Positions 54,926-63,570 of a stretch of DNA of 64,000 nt are shown here, in pieces. The notes below the pieces were generated by a model that saw nothing but the letters and a program-made list of their open reading frames with translations, was not told the DNA's origin and did no database searches. Position numbers and translations under genes: made by a program. The DNA comes from JACQFZ01 sp045810625 (GTDB taxonomy: Bacteria > Pseudomonadota > Gammaproteobacteria > Acidiferrobacterales > Sulfurifustaceae): assembly GCA_045810625.1 (NCBI GenBank), contig JBJMVQ010000075.1, forward strand, positions 4,624-68,623, read 5' to 3'. Numbering within the stretch: the stretch's first letter is position 1; every line of letters starts with the position of its first letter.

Positions 54926-55875
54926 GGAATCGAGCGGTCGATCAAATCCTGCTGGCGCTGCATGAAATCCTTGAGCGTATCGATGCCCCACATGCGCAGG
55001 ATGTAGGAACGCACGGCGGCCTCGACCAGAACCGCAAGGTTGCGTCCGGCGCCGACGAAGAGCACGACCTCGGGGATGTCGACGTCGAGGATCGGGCGGG
55101 TGAGCTGCTGCGCCTGCAGCCGGTCGAGCTTGTGCAGCCGGCGCTTGTTCATTTTTTCCATGCGTACGATGAGATGCAGCCGCTTTTTGTGCCGCACCGC
55201 CGTCTCGCCGAACATCGTGCGCACGTCCAGAATGCCGAGGCCGCGCACTTCGAGATAGTCGGAGAGCGCGCCGGTCGGGCTTTGGCCGACGAGCACGTCC
55301 GGGCCGATCCGCACGAACTCGACGGCGTCGTCGGCGATCAGGCGATGGTTGCGCGACAGCAGTTCGAGCGCGAGCTCGCTCTTGCCGATGCCCGATTCGC
55401 CCGTGAGCAGCACGCCCATCCCGAGCACTTCCATGTAGACGCCGTGAACGGTGACGCGCGGCGCCAGCTCGCGCGTCAGGTGATATTGCAGGCGGTCGAT
55501 GAAAACCGGACTCGGCAGCGGCGAGGTGAAGAAGGGCAGGCGCGCGGCGTCGGCGGCTTGTACGAGATCGCGCGGCGGTTTCGCGTCGTTCGCGAGGACC
55601 ACCGCGGCCGTGGTCGGGCAGGCGAAGAGCTGCTCTACCTGCACGGCACGTTCCTTGCGACCGAGGCGTTTCAGATATTCGACTTCGGCGACACCGATGA
55701 CTTGAACGCGGTTCGGGTGAACGAAATTCAGATGACCGACGAGCGCCATCCCCGGGTACTTCGCGGTGGCCGGTTCGAGCAGGCGCTCGCCGCCCTCGCG
55801 TCCCGCCACCCATTTGAGCTTTAGGGTGGTGGCCTGCGCATCAAACAGATCGCGTGCCGTGAGTTGTCGGGTCAT
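54922..55875 (-). CDS. hprK: HPr kinase/phosphorylase
   Basis: A 317-aa bifunctional enzyme that phosphorylates and dephosphorylates HPr on Ser46. Walker A GESGIGKS is at 159-166, and the signature EVRGLGILDVRTMFGETAV follows in the C-terminal domain. The N-terminal domain (1-130) is of the regulatory type. The first ATG lies inside ptsN, giving a 35-base overlap in another frame. In proteobacteria with this operon, HprK is thought to tune the regulatory PTS rather than catabolite repression. Confidence 0.95.
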   Translation of the reverse strand: MTRQLTARDLFDAQATTLKLKWVAGREGGERLLEPATAKYPGMALVGHLNFVHPNRVQVIGVAEVEYLKRLGRKERAVQVEQLFACPTTAAVVLANDAKPPRDLVQAADAARLPFFTSPLPSPVFIDRLQYHLTRELAPRVTVHGVYMEVLGMGVLLTGESGIGKSELALELLSRNHRLIADDAVEFVRIGPDVLVGQSPTGALSDYLEVRGLGILDVRTMFGETAVRHKKRLHLIVRMEKMNKRRLHKLDRLQAQQLTRPILDVDIPEVVLFVGAGRNLAVLVEAAVRSYILRMWGIDTLKDFMQRQQDLIDRSIP

Positions 55876-56341
55876 GCGTTGGCCGAGCGGGAAGCGGATG
55901 AGTGAGGCGATTATACAACTCCTCCGCGCTCGGTGCGGCGAGCAGTGACTCCCGCCAGGCTTTGTTCGCGAAGAGGCCGGCCAGCTCGGCGAGGATCTTC
56001 AGGTGTTCCTCGTTCGCCTCGAGCGGAACGAGCAAGGCGAACACCATGGTGACTGGCTTATGGTCGAGCGCGCCGTAATCGAGCGCGCGTTCGAGCGTGC
56101 AGAACGCACCGAGCGCCGCCGGCAGACCGGCGACCCGGCCGTGCGGCAAGGCGACACCGCTGCCAACGCCGGTTGAGCCCAGCCGCTCGCGGGCGGCGAG
56201 CGCATCGGCCGCCTGTTTCGCGTCGAGGATCTCGGTTTCCGCGTGCAACAGCTCGCCGACGCACTCGAAAAGGCGCTGCTTGGTGGTGGCGGCGACGCCG
56301 ACCGAAACGCGGCGGCGCGTGAGTAAGGTCTGGATGTACAT
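55841..56341 (-). CDS. ptsN: PTS IIA-like nitrogen-regulatory protein PtsN
   Basis: A 166-aa EIIA(Ntr). The phosphorylated histidine is H67 in VGSGVALPHGRV. The order rpoN-hpf-ptsN is standard; PtsN controls potassium uptake and stress responses depending on its phosphorylation. The C-terminal 15-20 residues (PLPARPTHDPTTHGTRSV) extend past the usual domain end because they overlap the hprK start. Confidence 0.94.
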   Translation of the reverse strand: MYIQTLLTRRRVSVGVAATTKQRLFECVGELLHAETEILDAKQAADALAARERLGSTGVGSGVALPHGRVAGLPAALGAFCTLERALDYGALDHKPVTMVFALLVPLEANEEHLKILAELAGLFANKAWRESLLAAPSAEELYNRLTHPLPARPTHDPTTHGTRSV

Positions 56342-56355
56342 CCGAGAGGAGCGGG

Positions 56356-56676
56356 TTACGACGACCGCTTGAGCGGGCTATCTTCGCGATGATGGCTGGT
56401 CGCTTTTTCTTTGTGTTTCAGCACCTGCCGGTCGAGCTTATCGACGAGCGAATCGATCGCGGCGTACATGTCGCCGTCGGACGCTTCCGCGTGCAGCGTG
56501 ATCCCTTTCGCGAAAATGGTCGCCTCCACGAGGTGCCGGTTCTTCTCCACGTGCAGCACGACGTTGCCTGTCGTCATGTGATCGAAGTGGCGCTGCAATC
56601 GCCCGATTTTTTCGGCCGCGTAGTTGCGTAGCGGTTCGGTCACGTCCATTTGATGCCCGGTCACCGTGAGTTGCAT
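56356..56676 (-). CDS. hpf: Ribosome hibernation promoting factor
   Basis: A 106-aa short-form HPF. MQLTVTGHQMDVTEPLRNYAAEKIGRL begins the fold, and KGITLHAEASDGDMYAAIDSLVDKLDRQVLKHKE is the second strand-helix unit. It binds the 30S decoding site in stationary phase and promotes inactive 100S dimers. It lies between rpoN and ptsN, and GGAG precedes the ATG. It lacks the C-terminal dimer domain of the long form. Confidence 0.94.
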   Translation of the reverse strand: MQLTVTGHQMDVTEPLRNYAAEKIGRLQRHFDHMTTGNVVLHVEKNRHLVEATIFAKGITLHAEASDGDMYAAIDSLVDKLDRQVLKHKEKATSHHREDSPLKRSS

Positions 56677-56696
56677 GAGTGTTGTCTCCGACGCTA

Positions 56697-58172
56697 TTAG
56701 ACGATGGACTTGCGCTGATTGGAAGGCGGGATGCTGATCGACTCGCGGTACTTGGCGACGGTACGCCGCGCCACGTGGATGCCCTGCGCTGCGAGTATTT
56801 CGGCGATCTTGCTGTCGCTGATCGGCCGGTTCGGCGGCTCGGCTTCGATCAATTTCTTGATCATGGAGCGGATTGCGGTTGCGGAACAGGCGCCGCCGTC
56901 GGCGGTGGCGACGTGGCTCGAAAAGAAGTATTTCAGCTCGAAGATGCCGCGCGGCGTGAGCATGTATTTATTAGTGGTGACGCGCGAAATCGTCGACTCG
57001 TGCATGCCGACCGCCTCGGCGATGTCGTGCAGCACCAGCGGTTTCATCGCTTCGGGACCGTGGTCGAAAAACGCGCGCTGGCGATCGACGATGGTGCGAG
57101 CGACCTTGAGCAGGGTGTCGTTGCGGCTGTTCAAGCTCTTGATGAACCAGCGCGCCTGCTGCAGCTGGTCTTGCAGATATCGGTTCTCCGCGCTCGCGTT
57201 GCCGCGCTGGATCATACGCTCGTACAGACCGTTGATGCGCAGCCGCGGCGCGACGTCGTTGTTCAAATCCGCGCGCCACACGCCCTTCGTCTTGCGGACG
57301 ATGATGTCGGGCGCGATGTAGTTCGACAGCACTGGCTGCACCGTTCCACCCGGACGCGGATTCAGCCGCTGAATCAGCTGAACCGCCTGCTGCAGAATTT
57401 CCGGCGTGAGGCGCAGGCTGCGCCGCAGCGCGTTGTAGTCGCGGCTGCCGAGCGCGGCCAGGTGCTCCGGTGTCGCGAGCTCGAGCGCCTCTTTGCGAAA
57501 CGGCGTCTCCGGCGCGAGCGCTTTCAGCTGCAGCCGCAGGCATTCGCCAAGATCACGGGCGCCGACGCCGATCGGATCGAACTGCTGGATGTGATGCAGC
57601 ACGGTCTCGATCTCGTCGAGATCGACGTTCACGCCGCGCACGCCGTCGGCGTCGCGCGCGAGAATTTGTTGGACCTCGTCGAGCTTCAGCGTGAGGTAGC
57701 CGTCTTCGTTGATCGCGTCGATCAGCGCCTCGGCGATGCGCCGATCGGTTTCCGAAAGCGGCATCATCTGCATTTGCCAGAGCAGATGATCGCGTAAGGT
57801 CTGCGGCTTGCTGTTGCGCGCGTCGATGTCCGGCCGCTCGCCGTCGCCGCGGCTCGCACTGGCCGCGCCGTCGTAGCTATCGTCCCATTCGCCTTCACCC
57901 GCGCTTTCGCCGAGTGAGACTTCGTCCATGTTCAAATCGGATGGCTCGTCGTTCTCCGGCGCGGATTCGGTTGTGCTTTCGGCGTCCGCGCCGGCTTCGG
58001 TGCGAGTCTCCGGTTCTTCGGCGGCTTCCTCGAGCAACGGGTTGGTTTCGAGCGCTTCGCGGATTTCCTGCTGGAGCTCGATGGTGGAAAGCTGCAGCAG
58101 TCGAATTGCCTGCTGAAGCTGGGGTGTGATCGTGAGATGCTGACCCAGTCTCAGATCAAGTGACTGCTTCAT
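56697..58172 (-). CDS. rpoN: RNA polymerase sigma-54 factor
   Basis: A 491-aa sigma-54. The Gln/Leu-rich region I (SLDLRLGQHLTITPQLQQAI) opens the protein, followed by a long acidic region II (about 50-110), the core-binding domain with LNPRPGG, and the RpoN box ARRTVAKYRE at 468-477, which binds the -24 element. It needs an AAA+ activator to open promoters. It is part of the minus-strand operon between lptB and hpf; the 102-base gap to lptB may hold its own promoter. Confidence 0.95.
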   Translation of the reverse strand: MKQSLDLRLGQHLTITPQLQQAIRLLQLSTIELQQEIREALETNPLLEEAAEEPETRTEAGADAESTTESAPENDEPSDLNMDEVSLGESAGEGEWDDSYDGAASASRGDGERPDIDARNSKPQTLRDHLLWQMQMMPLSETDRRIAEALIDAINEDGYLTLKLDEVQQILARDADGVRGVNVDLDEIETVLHHIQQFDPIGVGARDLGECLRLQLKALAPETPFRKEALELATPEHLAALGSRDYNALRRSLRLTPEILQQAVQLIQRLNPRPGGTVQPVLSNYIAPDIIVRKTKGVWRADLNNDVAPRLRINGLYERMIQRGNASAENRYLQDQLQQARWFIKSLNSRNDTLLKVARTIVDRQRAFFDHGPEAMKPLVLHDIAEAVGMHESTISRVTTNKYMLTPRGIFELKYFFSSHVATADGGACSATAIRSMIKKLIEAEPPNRPISDSKIAEILAAQGIHVARRTVAKYRESISIPPSNQRKSIV

Positions 58173-58274
58173 AGAGCGGTGCTAATCGGTTGACTCGTTC
58201 CCGATTCCGGGATTGATTACCCCCAGTCTAGTCCACTTTGACCGCGGGCGTTTCGCGCCTCGGAGGAGCTTTTC

Positions 58275-59000
58275 TTACAGTCGAAAGTCCTTACCGAGAT
58301 AAACTCTTCTGACGTCTTCATTATACAGAATCGCCGCCGGCTCGCCTGCCGTCAACACCCGGCCGTCGCTCAGGATGTAGGCCCGATCGCAGATCTTGAG
58401 CGTTTCTCTCACGTTATGGTCGGTGATCAGAACGCCGATACCGCGGCTTTGCAGATGTTTGATGAGTTGCTGGATTTCGATGACGGAAATGGGATCGACA
58501 CCCGCAAACGGCTCGTCGAGCAACATGAAGCGCGGTTGCGTCGCAAGCGCACGCGCGATTTCCACGCGCCGGCGTTCGCCGCCCGAGAGGCTGATGCCGA
58601 GCGTGTCGCGCCGGTCGGCAATCTGCAAATCGCGAAGCAGCTCTTCGAGCGTTTGGTCCCGTTCGGCGGCGCTCAGGTCGGCGCGCGTCTCGAGAATCGC
58701 GCGGATGTTGTCGGCCGTCGTCAAATGCCGGAATACCGACGGCTCCTGGGGCAGGTAACCGAGACCCAGGCGCGCACGCTTGTGCATCGGCAGACCGGTC
58801 ACGTCGGTGCCGTCGAGGACGATGTGCCCGTGGTCGACCGGCACGAGGCCGACGATCATATAGAAGCACGTCGTTTTACCCGCGCCATTCGGACCGAGCA
58901 GGCCGACCACTTCGCCGGCACGCACCTCGAGCGACACGTCGCGCACCACCATGCGCGCGTTGTAGTGCTTGCTGAGCCCGGTCGCGGCGAGCACGTTCAT
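58275..59000 (-). CDS. lptB: LPS export ABC ATPase LptB
   Basis: A 241-aa ATPase of the LptB2FGC complex that extracts lipopolysaccharide from the inner membrane. Walker A GPNGAGKT is at 36-43, the signature is SLSGGERRRVEIARALA, and Walker B is FMLLDEPFAGVDP. The ATG at 59000 overlaps the lptA stop by 4 bases; the open frame continues upstream only antiphase to lptA. Confidence 0.95.
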   Translation of the reverse strand: MNVLAATGLSKHYNARMVVRDVSLEVRAGEVVGLLGPNGAGKTTCFYMIVGLVPVDHGHIVLDGTDVTGLPMHKRARLGLGYLPQEPSVFRHLTTADNIRAILETRADLSAAERDQTLEELLRDLQIADRRDTLGISLSGGERRRVEIARALATQPRFMLLDEPFAGVDPISVIEIQQLIKHLQSRGIGVLITDHNVRETLKICDRAYILSDGRVLTAGEPAAILYNEDVRRVYLGKDFRL

Positions 59001-59506
59001 TGGGCGGCGGGCGCCGGCTTTGTCGGTTGAATGACGGCGGACACCTGACCGTCGTCCTTGCCTTCGGCGCTGAACGTCTGATCGTCGATCGCGTAGTGCA
59101 CCACGTTGCCGCGAAAGACATCGTCGTTGCGGTTGAGCTCGGCCGAACCGTAGAGGTCGATGCGGCGCGTGGCCGCGTGGTACTCGATGCGCGCCGCGCG
59201 CCCGCGCAGCTCCTCGCCCCGATCGGTGCGCGTTTGCAGCCGCGCTGGTTCGCCCCACGCGCGTACCCGCTCGACGCGTCCGTCACGGTTGTGCACTTCG
59301 ACCCGATCGGCATTCAGCCGCAGTGTCCCCTGCGTCATCACGACGTTGCCGCGATACACCGACACGCCGGTTTTTTCATTGGCGTCGACGCTGTGCGCGC
59401 GGATGTTGATCGGCTGGGCGGTGTCGCGCGTCGCCGCATGCACGGCGATGGCGGCGCAAAAGAGCGCTGCGGCGAGCACCGGGATGAGCAGCGGCGGCAC
59501 GGTCAT
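58997..59506 (-). CDS. lptA: LPS transport periplasmic protein LptA
   Basis: A 169-aa periplasmic protein with a Sec signal (about residues 1-25, ending AVHAATRD). The OstA-like jellyroll follows: INIRAHSVDANEKTGVSVYR, GNVVMTQGTLRLNADRVEV, GRAARIEYHAATRRIDLYG. LptA oligomers bridge the periplasm between LptC and LptD. It overlaps lptB and lptC by 4 bases each. Confidence 0.93.
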   Translation of the reverse strand: MTVPPLLIPVLAAALFCAAIAVHAATRDTAQPINIRAHSVDANEKTGVSVYRGNVVMTQGTLRLNADRVEVHNRDGRVERVRAWGEPARLQTRTDRGEELRGRAARIEYHAATRRIDLYGSAELNRNDDVFRGNVVHYAIDDQTFSAEGKDDGQVSAVIQPTKPAPAAQ

Positions 59507-59937
59507 GGGCGGTCGAGCTCGACGCGCAGCCGGTCGGTGCGCAGCTCGCCGCCTGCCGATTCGCGATCGCCGCTGCGGGTGGCGCGCACGTTGCCGGTCA
59601 TGAGGATTTCGTCCGCGGTCCCGGGCATCACGCCGGCATCCGCGCGCGTCATGATCTGTGCGCCGTTCGGCAGATACTGCACGAGCACGGGTTCCACGAA
59701 GTGCGCGGTGTCGTCGTCCGGATAATGCGTGAGGCGGCGTGCCGTCAGGTGATATCGCGGTGTGCCTTGCTCGTTCATCGTCGTGCCGTCGAAGTGCTCA
59801 ACGATGTAATCCGGGTCGTGGCGCTTCTCCGGGTCGAGCGTCTCACTCGGCGGCGCCGTCTGCCGCGTAAACCACCACGAGCCCACGGCAATGACGAGGA
59901 GCACGATCCCGATGGCGAGCTTGTGTGCGTCAGTCAT
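59503..59937 (-). CDS. lptC: LPS export protein LptC
   Basis: A 144-aa protein with one N-terminal membrane helix (about 7-24, LAIGIVLLVIAVGSWWF) and a periplasmic jellyroll. It takes lipopolysaccharide from LptBFG and hands it to LptA. It is shorter than the 191-aa E. coli protein, mostly in the loops. The start overlaps the kdsC end by 8 bases and the stop overlaps lptA. Confidence 0.9.
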   Translation of the reverse strand: MTDAHKLAIGIVLLVIAVGSWWFTRQTAPPSETLDPEKRHDPDYIVEHFDGTTMNEQGTPRYHLTARRLTHYPDDDTAHFVEPVLVQYLPNGAQIMTRADAGVMPGTADEILMTGNVRATRSGDRESAGGELRTDRLRVELDRP

Positions 59938-60502
59938 CGCGTTTCGCCGTCAGGTACGGTGCCATCGCCGCTTCGTAGCGGCCTTGCGCATGCAGGATGA
60001 TCTCGCACGCTTCGCGCGCGGCGCCGCGTCCGCCGCCGCTCGGCGTCGTCCAGTGTGCATGACGTTTGACGAGGGGATGCGCGTCCGCGACAGCGATGCC
60101 GAGGCCGACCTGCAACAGCACGGGAAGATCGACGACGTCGTCGCCGACGTACGCCGCCTGTTCCGGAGCAAGCGCGAGTGCGGCGAGCAGCTCGCGGAAT
60201 CGCGGCAACTTCTCGCCGGCGCCTTGCACGACGTGACGGATGTCGAGCTCGCGCGCGCGCCGCTCGACCGCAACCGACGTGCGGCCGGTCAGAATCCCAA
60301 CCACGACCCCATGGCGCTGCAGCATCTTGATGCCGTGTCCATCCTTTATGTCGAACGCTTTGTACTCGTCGGCTCCGAGAATAATGCGGCCGTCGGTCAA
60401 CACGCCGTCGACGTCGAAGACGACGAGACGCACCGCGCGGGCGCGCGTAAGCACGGCCTCGGGCAGCGGGAATGCCGGAGCGATCGGGGGAGCGCCTGCC
60501 AT
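59930..60502 (-). CDS. kdsC: 3-deoxy-D-manno-octulosonate 8-phosphate phosphatase
   Basis: A 190-aa HAD-family phosphatase. The nucleophile and acid are D30 and D32 in FDVDGVLTDG, with ILTGRTS as motif II and VGDDVVDLPVL as motif IV. It removes phosphate from Kdo-8-phosphate to give Kdo for the lipopolysaccharide core. The first 20 residues (AGAPPIAPAFPLPEAV) precede the usual start, so a later start is possible. It lies 7 bases after kdsD. Confidence 0.93.
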   Translation of the reverse strand: MAGAPPIAPAFPLPEAVLTRARAVRLVVFDVDGVLTDGRIILGADEYKAFDIKDGHGIKMLQRHGVVVGILTGRTSVAVERRARELDIRHVVQGAGEKLPRFRELLAALALAPEQAAYVGDDVVDLPVLLQVGLGIAVADAHPLVKRHAHWTTPSGGGRGAAREACEIILHAQGRYEAAMAPYLTAKRDD

Positions 60503-60509
60503 ACGGAAG

Positions 60510-61520
60510 TTAGACGATTCGCTGGCGCAGCAGGTCGAGCATGTTGAGCGCGCCCACGACGCGTTCGTCGGCGTCGACCACGATGAGGCCGTTGATGTTC
60601 TGCGAACGCATGAGCTCGATGGTTTCCGCGGCGAGGCGGTCTTCGCGCGTGACTTTCGGGTTGCGCGTCATCACGTCCGCGACGCCGGCGGTGTACACGT
60701 CGATATTGCGTTGCAGCAGCCGGCGCAGATCGCCGTCGGTGAGAATGCCGACGAGCCGGCGTGCGCCGTCGACGACCGCGGTCATGCCGAGACGCTTGCT
60801 CGTCATTTCGAGCAGCGCTTCCTGGAACGTTGCCGTTTCCGGCACGATTGGAACGTCGTCGCCCGCATGCATGACGTCGCGTACGTAGAGCAACAGCCGG
60901 CGGCCGAGATTTCCGGCGGGATGCGAGCGCGCGAACTGCTCGCGCGTGAAGCGCCGGTGCTGCAGCAGCGCGACCGCGACCGCGTCCCCCATGGCAAGCG
61001 CCGCCGTCGTGCTCGCGGTCGGCGCGAGATCGAGCGGGCACGCTTCCTTCGCGACGCCGCAATAGAGCACGGCGTCGGCTTGGCGCGCGAGCGTCGAGTT
61101 GCGGTTCCCGGTGAGCGCGATGAGCTTCACGCCCATGCGCTTGATAATCGGCAGGATCAGCAGGATCTCGTCGGTCTCGCCCGAGTTGGAAATCGCGAGC
61201 ACGATGTCCTCGGGCATGATCATGCCGAGGTCGCCGTGCGACGCCTCGCCGGGGTGAACGAAGAAGGAAGGCGTTCCGGTCGAGGCGAGCGTGGCCGCGA
61301 TCTTGCCGCCGATGTGGCCGGACTTGCCCATTCCGATGACGATGACGCGACCTTTCGTTGCCACGATCAGCTCGCACGCCCGCCGGAAGTTCTGATCGAT
61401 GTGCGGCGTCAGCTCCTTGAGCGCCCGCGCTTCGATCTCGATCGTCGTGCGCCCGAGCTCTTCGAAAGTCGCGCTTTGTTCGGGCAGTGTGCTGCGTTGG
61501 GCGGAGTCCGCGTCGCTCAT
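60510..61520 (-). CDS. kdsD: Arabinose-5-phosphate isomerase
   Basis: A 336-aa isomerase that converts ribulose-5-phosphate to arabinose-5-phosphate, the first Kdo precursor. It has an N-terminal SIS domain (VIVIGMGKSGHIGGKIAATLASTGTP split over residues 60-85, HPGEASHGDLG, ISNSGET) and two C-terminal CBS domains. The ATG at 61520 fits the family length; one at 61547 would add nine residues and lies near a TATACT on the minus strand. It heads the minus-strand Kdo/LPS/rpoN/PTS run. Confidence 0.94.
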   Translation of the reverse strand: MSDADSAQRSTLPEQSATFEELGRTTIEIEARALKELTPHIDQNFRRACELIVATKGRVIVIGMGKSGHIGGKIAATLASTGTPSFFVHPGEASHGDLGMIMPEDIVLAISNSGETDEILLILPIIKRMGVKLIALTGNRNSTLARQADAVLYCGVAKEACPLDLAPTASTTAALAMGDAVAVALLQHRRFTREQFARSHPAGNLGRRLLLYVRDVMHAGDDVPIVPETATFQEALLEMTSKRLGMTAVVDGARRLVGILTDGDLRRLLQRNIDVYTAGVADVMTRNPKVTREDRLAAETIELMRSQNINGLIVVDADERVVGALNMLDLLRQRIV

Positions 61521-61556
61521 GCTTCGCCGTTGGCGGCCGTCTGGCATAATTCGCGG

Positions 61557-61564
61557 AGTATAAC
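61557..61564. promoter_or_regulatory. Overlapping divergent -10-like boxes between kdsD and the antiporter gene
   Basis: AGTATAAC contains TATAAC on the plus strand (61559-61564), 19 bases before the antiporter ATG, and TATACT on the minus strand (61562-61557), which points at kdsD. Both -35 regions are poor. If both are used, polymerase binding in one direction would exclude the other. Confidence 0.3.
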
Positions 61565-61582
61565 AGACGGCTGCCGATATCC

Positions 61583-63547
61583 ATGAATGCGGTCGGTTTC
61601 CAGAGCATTCTGATTCTCCTCGGCGCGGCTGTCGTATTGACCGCGCTCTTTCGTAGCCTGCGGTTGCCGCCGATCCTCGCGTACCTCTGTGCCGGCATTG
61701 CCGTTGGGCCGCACGTGACCGGCTGGGTGCCGGCCGCCGAGGCCTGGCAATACGTGGCGCAGTTCGGCCTGGTGTTCCTGATGTTCACCATCGGCCTCGA
61801 GTTCTCGCTGTCGAAGCTGCTGTCGCTGCGCCGCGTTGTGTTCGGGCTCGGTGCCGCGCAGGTACTTCTCTGTTGCGCCGTCTTCGGCGTCGCCGCCTGG
61901 GGGTACGGCGTGCCGGCGGAAGGCGCCGTCGTCGTCGGCGGCATCCTCGCAATGTCCTCGACCGCGATCGTGATGAAGCTGCTCATGGAGCATTTGGAGC
62001 AGCACATGCGGCACGGGCGTTATGCGCTCGGCGTGCTCTTGTTTCAGGATCTCGCGGTCGTGCCGTTCTTGATTCTGGTTCCGGCGCTCGGCGGTCAATC
62101 GGGTTCGGTCGCCGGGACGCTCGCCGTTGCACTCGTCAAAAGCGCGATCGTGCTCGTCGCGATGTTTTTGATCGGCCGCTGGTTGCTGCGTCCGCTGTTT
62201 CATCGCATCGCGGCGATGCATCTGCGCGAGTCCTTCATGCTGACGGTACTGCTGCTCACGCTCGCCGCCGCCTGGATCACCGATCGCGCGGGGCTCTCGC
62301 TCGCCTTGGGCAGCTTCCTCGCCGGCATGACGCTCGGCGAGACCGAGTATCGCCACCAGGTCGAGGCCGATATTCTTCCGTTTCGCGACATGCTGCTCGG
62401 ACTGTTCTTCATCACCGTGGGCATGCTGCTCGACCTCGGCGTCCTCGCCGAGCATTGGCCGCTGATCCTCGCCGCGGTCGCCGGGATGCTCGTGTTCAAG
62501 ACGCTCCTCATCCTCGCGCTTGGCAAAGCGTTCGGTATGGAGACCGGGGTGGCGCTGCGCACCGGCCTCGTGTTGTCGCAGGGCGGAGAGTTCGGGTTTG
62601 CGTTGCTATTGCAGGCGCGGCAATTTCGCGTGCTCGAGAACCCGGCGGCGCAGATCGTGCTTGCCACGGTCGTGCTGTCGATGCTGATCGCTCCGCTGAT
62701 CGTTTGGTACAACGGCCGCGTCGCCCGCCGCCTGGTACCCGGTTACGGCCGTCGCGCGGACAGCAATCTCGCCGCGATCGAGGGCGAGACCACCGAAGCG
62801 CCGCACGTGATCGTGTGCGGCTACGGCCGCAGCGGCCAGAACCTCGCATGGATGCTCGAGCAGGAAAACATTCCGAGCTTCGCGCTCGATCTCGATCCGG
62901 TGCGCGTGCGCGACGCGCGCGCGGCCGGCAAACGCGTGATCTACGGCGACGCCACGCGGCGCGACGTGCTCGTCGCGGCCGGTCTCGATCGCGCGCGGGC
63001 GCTCGCGATCAGCTTCAACGACACGCCGGCGGCGCTCAAGATTCTCGAGGTCGCGCGCACGCTGCGGCCGACGCTACCGGTGATCGTGCGCACCGTGGAC
63101 GACGCCGACCTCGAACACCTGATGCAGGCCGGCGCGAGTGAGGTGGTGCCGGAGAGTCTCGAAGGTAGTCTCATGGTCGGCGCGCACGTGCTGCTTTTGC
63201 TCGGCGCTTCGGCGGAGCGCGTGGAGCGGCACGTGCGAGAGGTGCGGCGCAACCGCTACCGAATGCTGCGCGGATTTTTCCGCGGGCAGGCGATGTTCGG
63301 CGCAGCGCGTCCGGGCGGCGGTTATCTATACGCGGTGACGCTCACGCCGCATGCGCACGCGATCGACAAGGCGCTCGGCGATCTCGGGCTCGATCGCCTG
63401 GGCGTCAGCGTGAGCGCGGTGCGTCAGGGCGGCAAGCAATCGCACGAGCCGGCGGCGGCGACGCGCTTCGCGCCCGGCGACGTGCTCGTGCTCTATGGCG
63501 CGCCCGAGGCGCTGGAGCACGCGGAAAGATTGTTGCTCGAAGGATGA
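61583..63547 (+). CDS. Monovalent cation:proton antiporter-2 (KefB/YbaL type) with RCK domains
   Basis: A 654-aa inner-membrane protein. The CPA2 exchanger part (about residues 5-385) has 12-13 hydrophobic helices, with FQDLAVVP at 154-161 carrying the ion-binding QD and an Asn-free STAIV loop. The cytosolic RCK_N domain begins with VCGYGRSGQN at 411-420, and an RCK_C domain ends the protein. Such proteins exchange K+ or Na+ for H+ and are gated by nucleotides or glutathione. The last 60-bp coding stretch (63428-63488) is repeated three times downstream of the gene. Confidence 0.92.
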   Translation: MNAVGFQSILILLGAAVVLTALFRSLRLPPILAYLCAGIAVGPHVTGWVPAAEAWQYVAQFGLVFLMFTIGLEFSLSKLLSLRRVVFGLGAAQVLLCCAVFGVAAWGYGVPAEGAVVVGGILAMSSTAIVMKLLMEHLEQHMRHGRYALGVLLFQDLAVVPFLILVPALGGQSGSVAGTLAVALVKSAIVLVAMFLIGRWLLRPLFHRIAAMHLRESFMLTVLLLTLAAAWITDRAGLSLALGSFLAGMTLGETEYRHQVEADILPFRDMLLGLFFITVGMLLDLGVLAEHWPLILAAVAGMLVFKTLLILALGKAFGMETGVALRTGLVLSQGGEFGFALLLQARQFRVLENPAAQIVLATVVLSMLIAPLIVWYNGRVARRLVPGYGRRADSNLAAIEGETTEAPHVIVCGYGRSGQNLAWMLEQENIPSFALDLDPVRVRDARAAGKRVIYGDATRRDVLVAAGLDRARALAISFNDTPAALKILEVARTLRPTLPVIVRTVDDADLEHLMQAGASEVVPESLEGSLMVGAHVLLLLGASAERVERHVREVRRNRYRMLRGFFRGQAMFGAARPGGGYLYAVTLTPHAHAIDKALGDLGLDRLGVSVSAVRQGGKQSHEPAAATRFAPGDVLVLYGAPEALEHAERLLLEG

Positions 63548-63570
63548 CGCGGTGCAAAACTGAATTATTA

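Noticed and set aside
58229..58239. AAAGTGGACTA box on the minus strand before rpoN
   Set aside because: It resembles the MocR boxes at 16259-16290 but is single and has no link to B6 or amine metabolism; it is probably chance.
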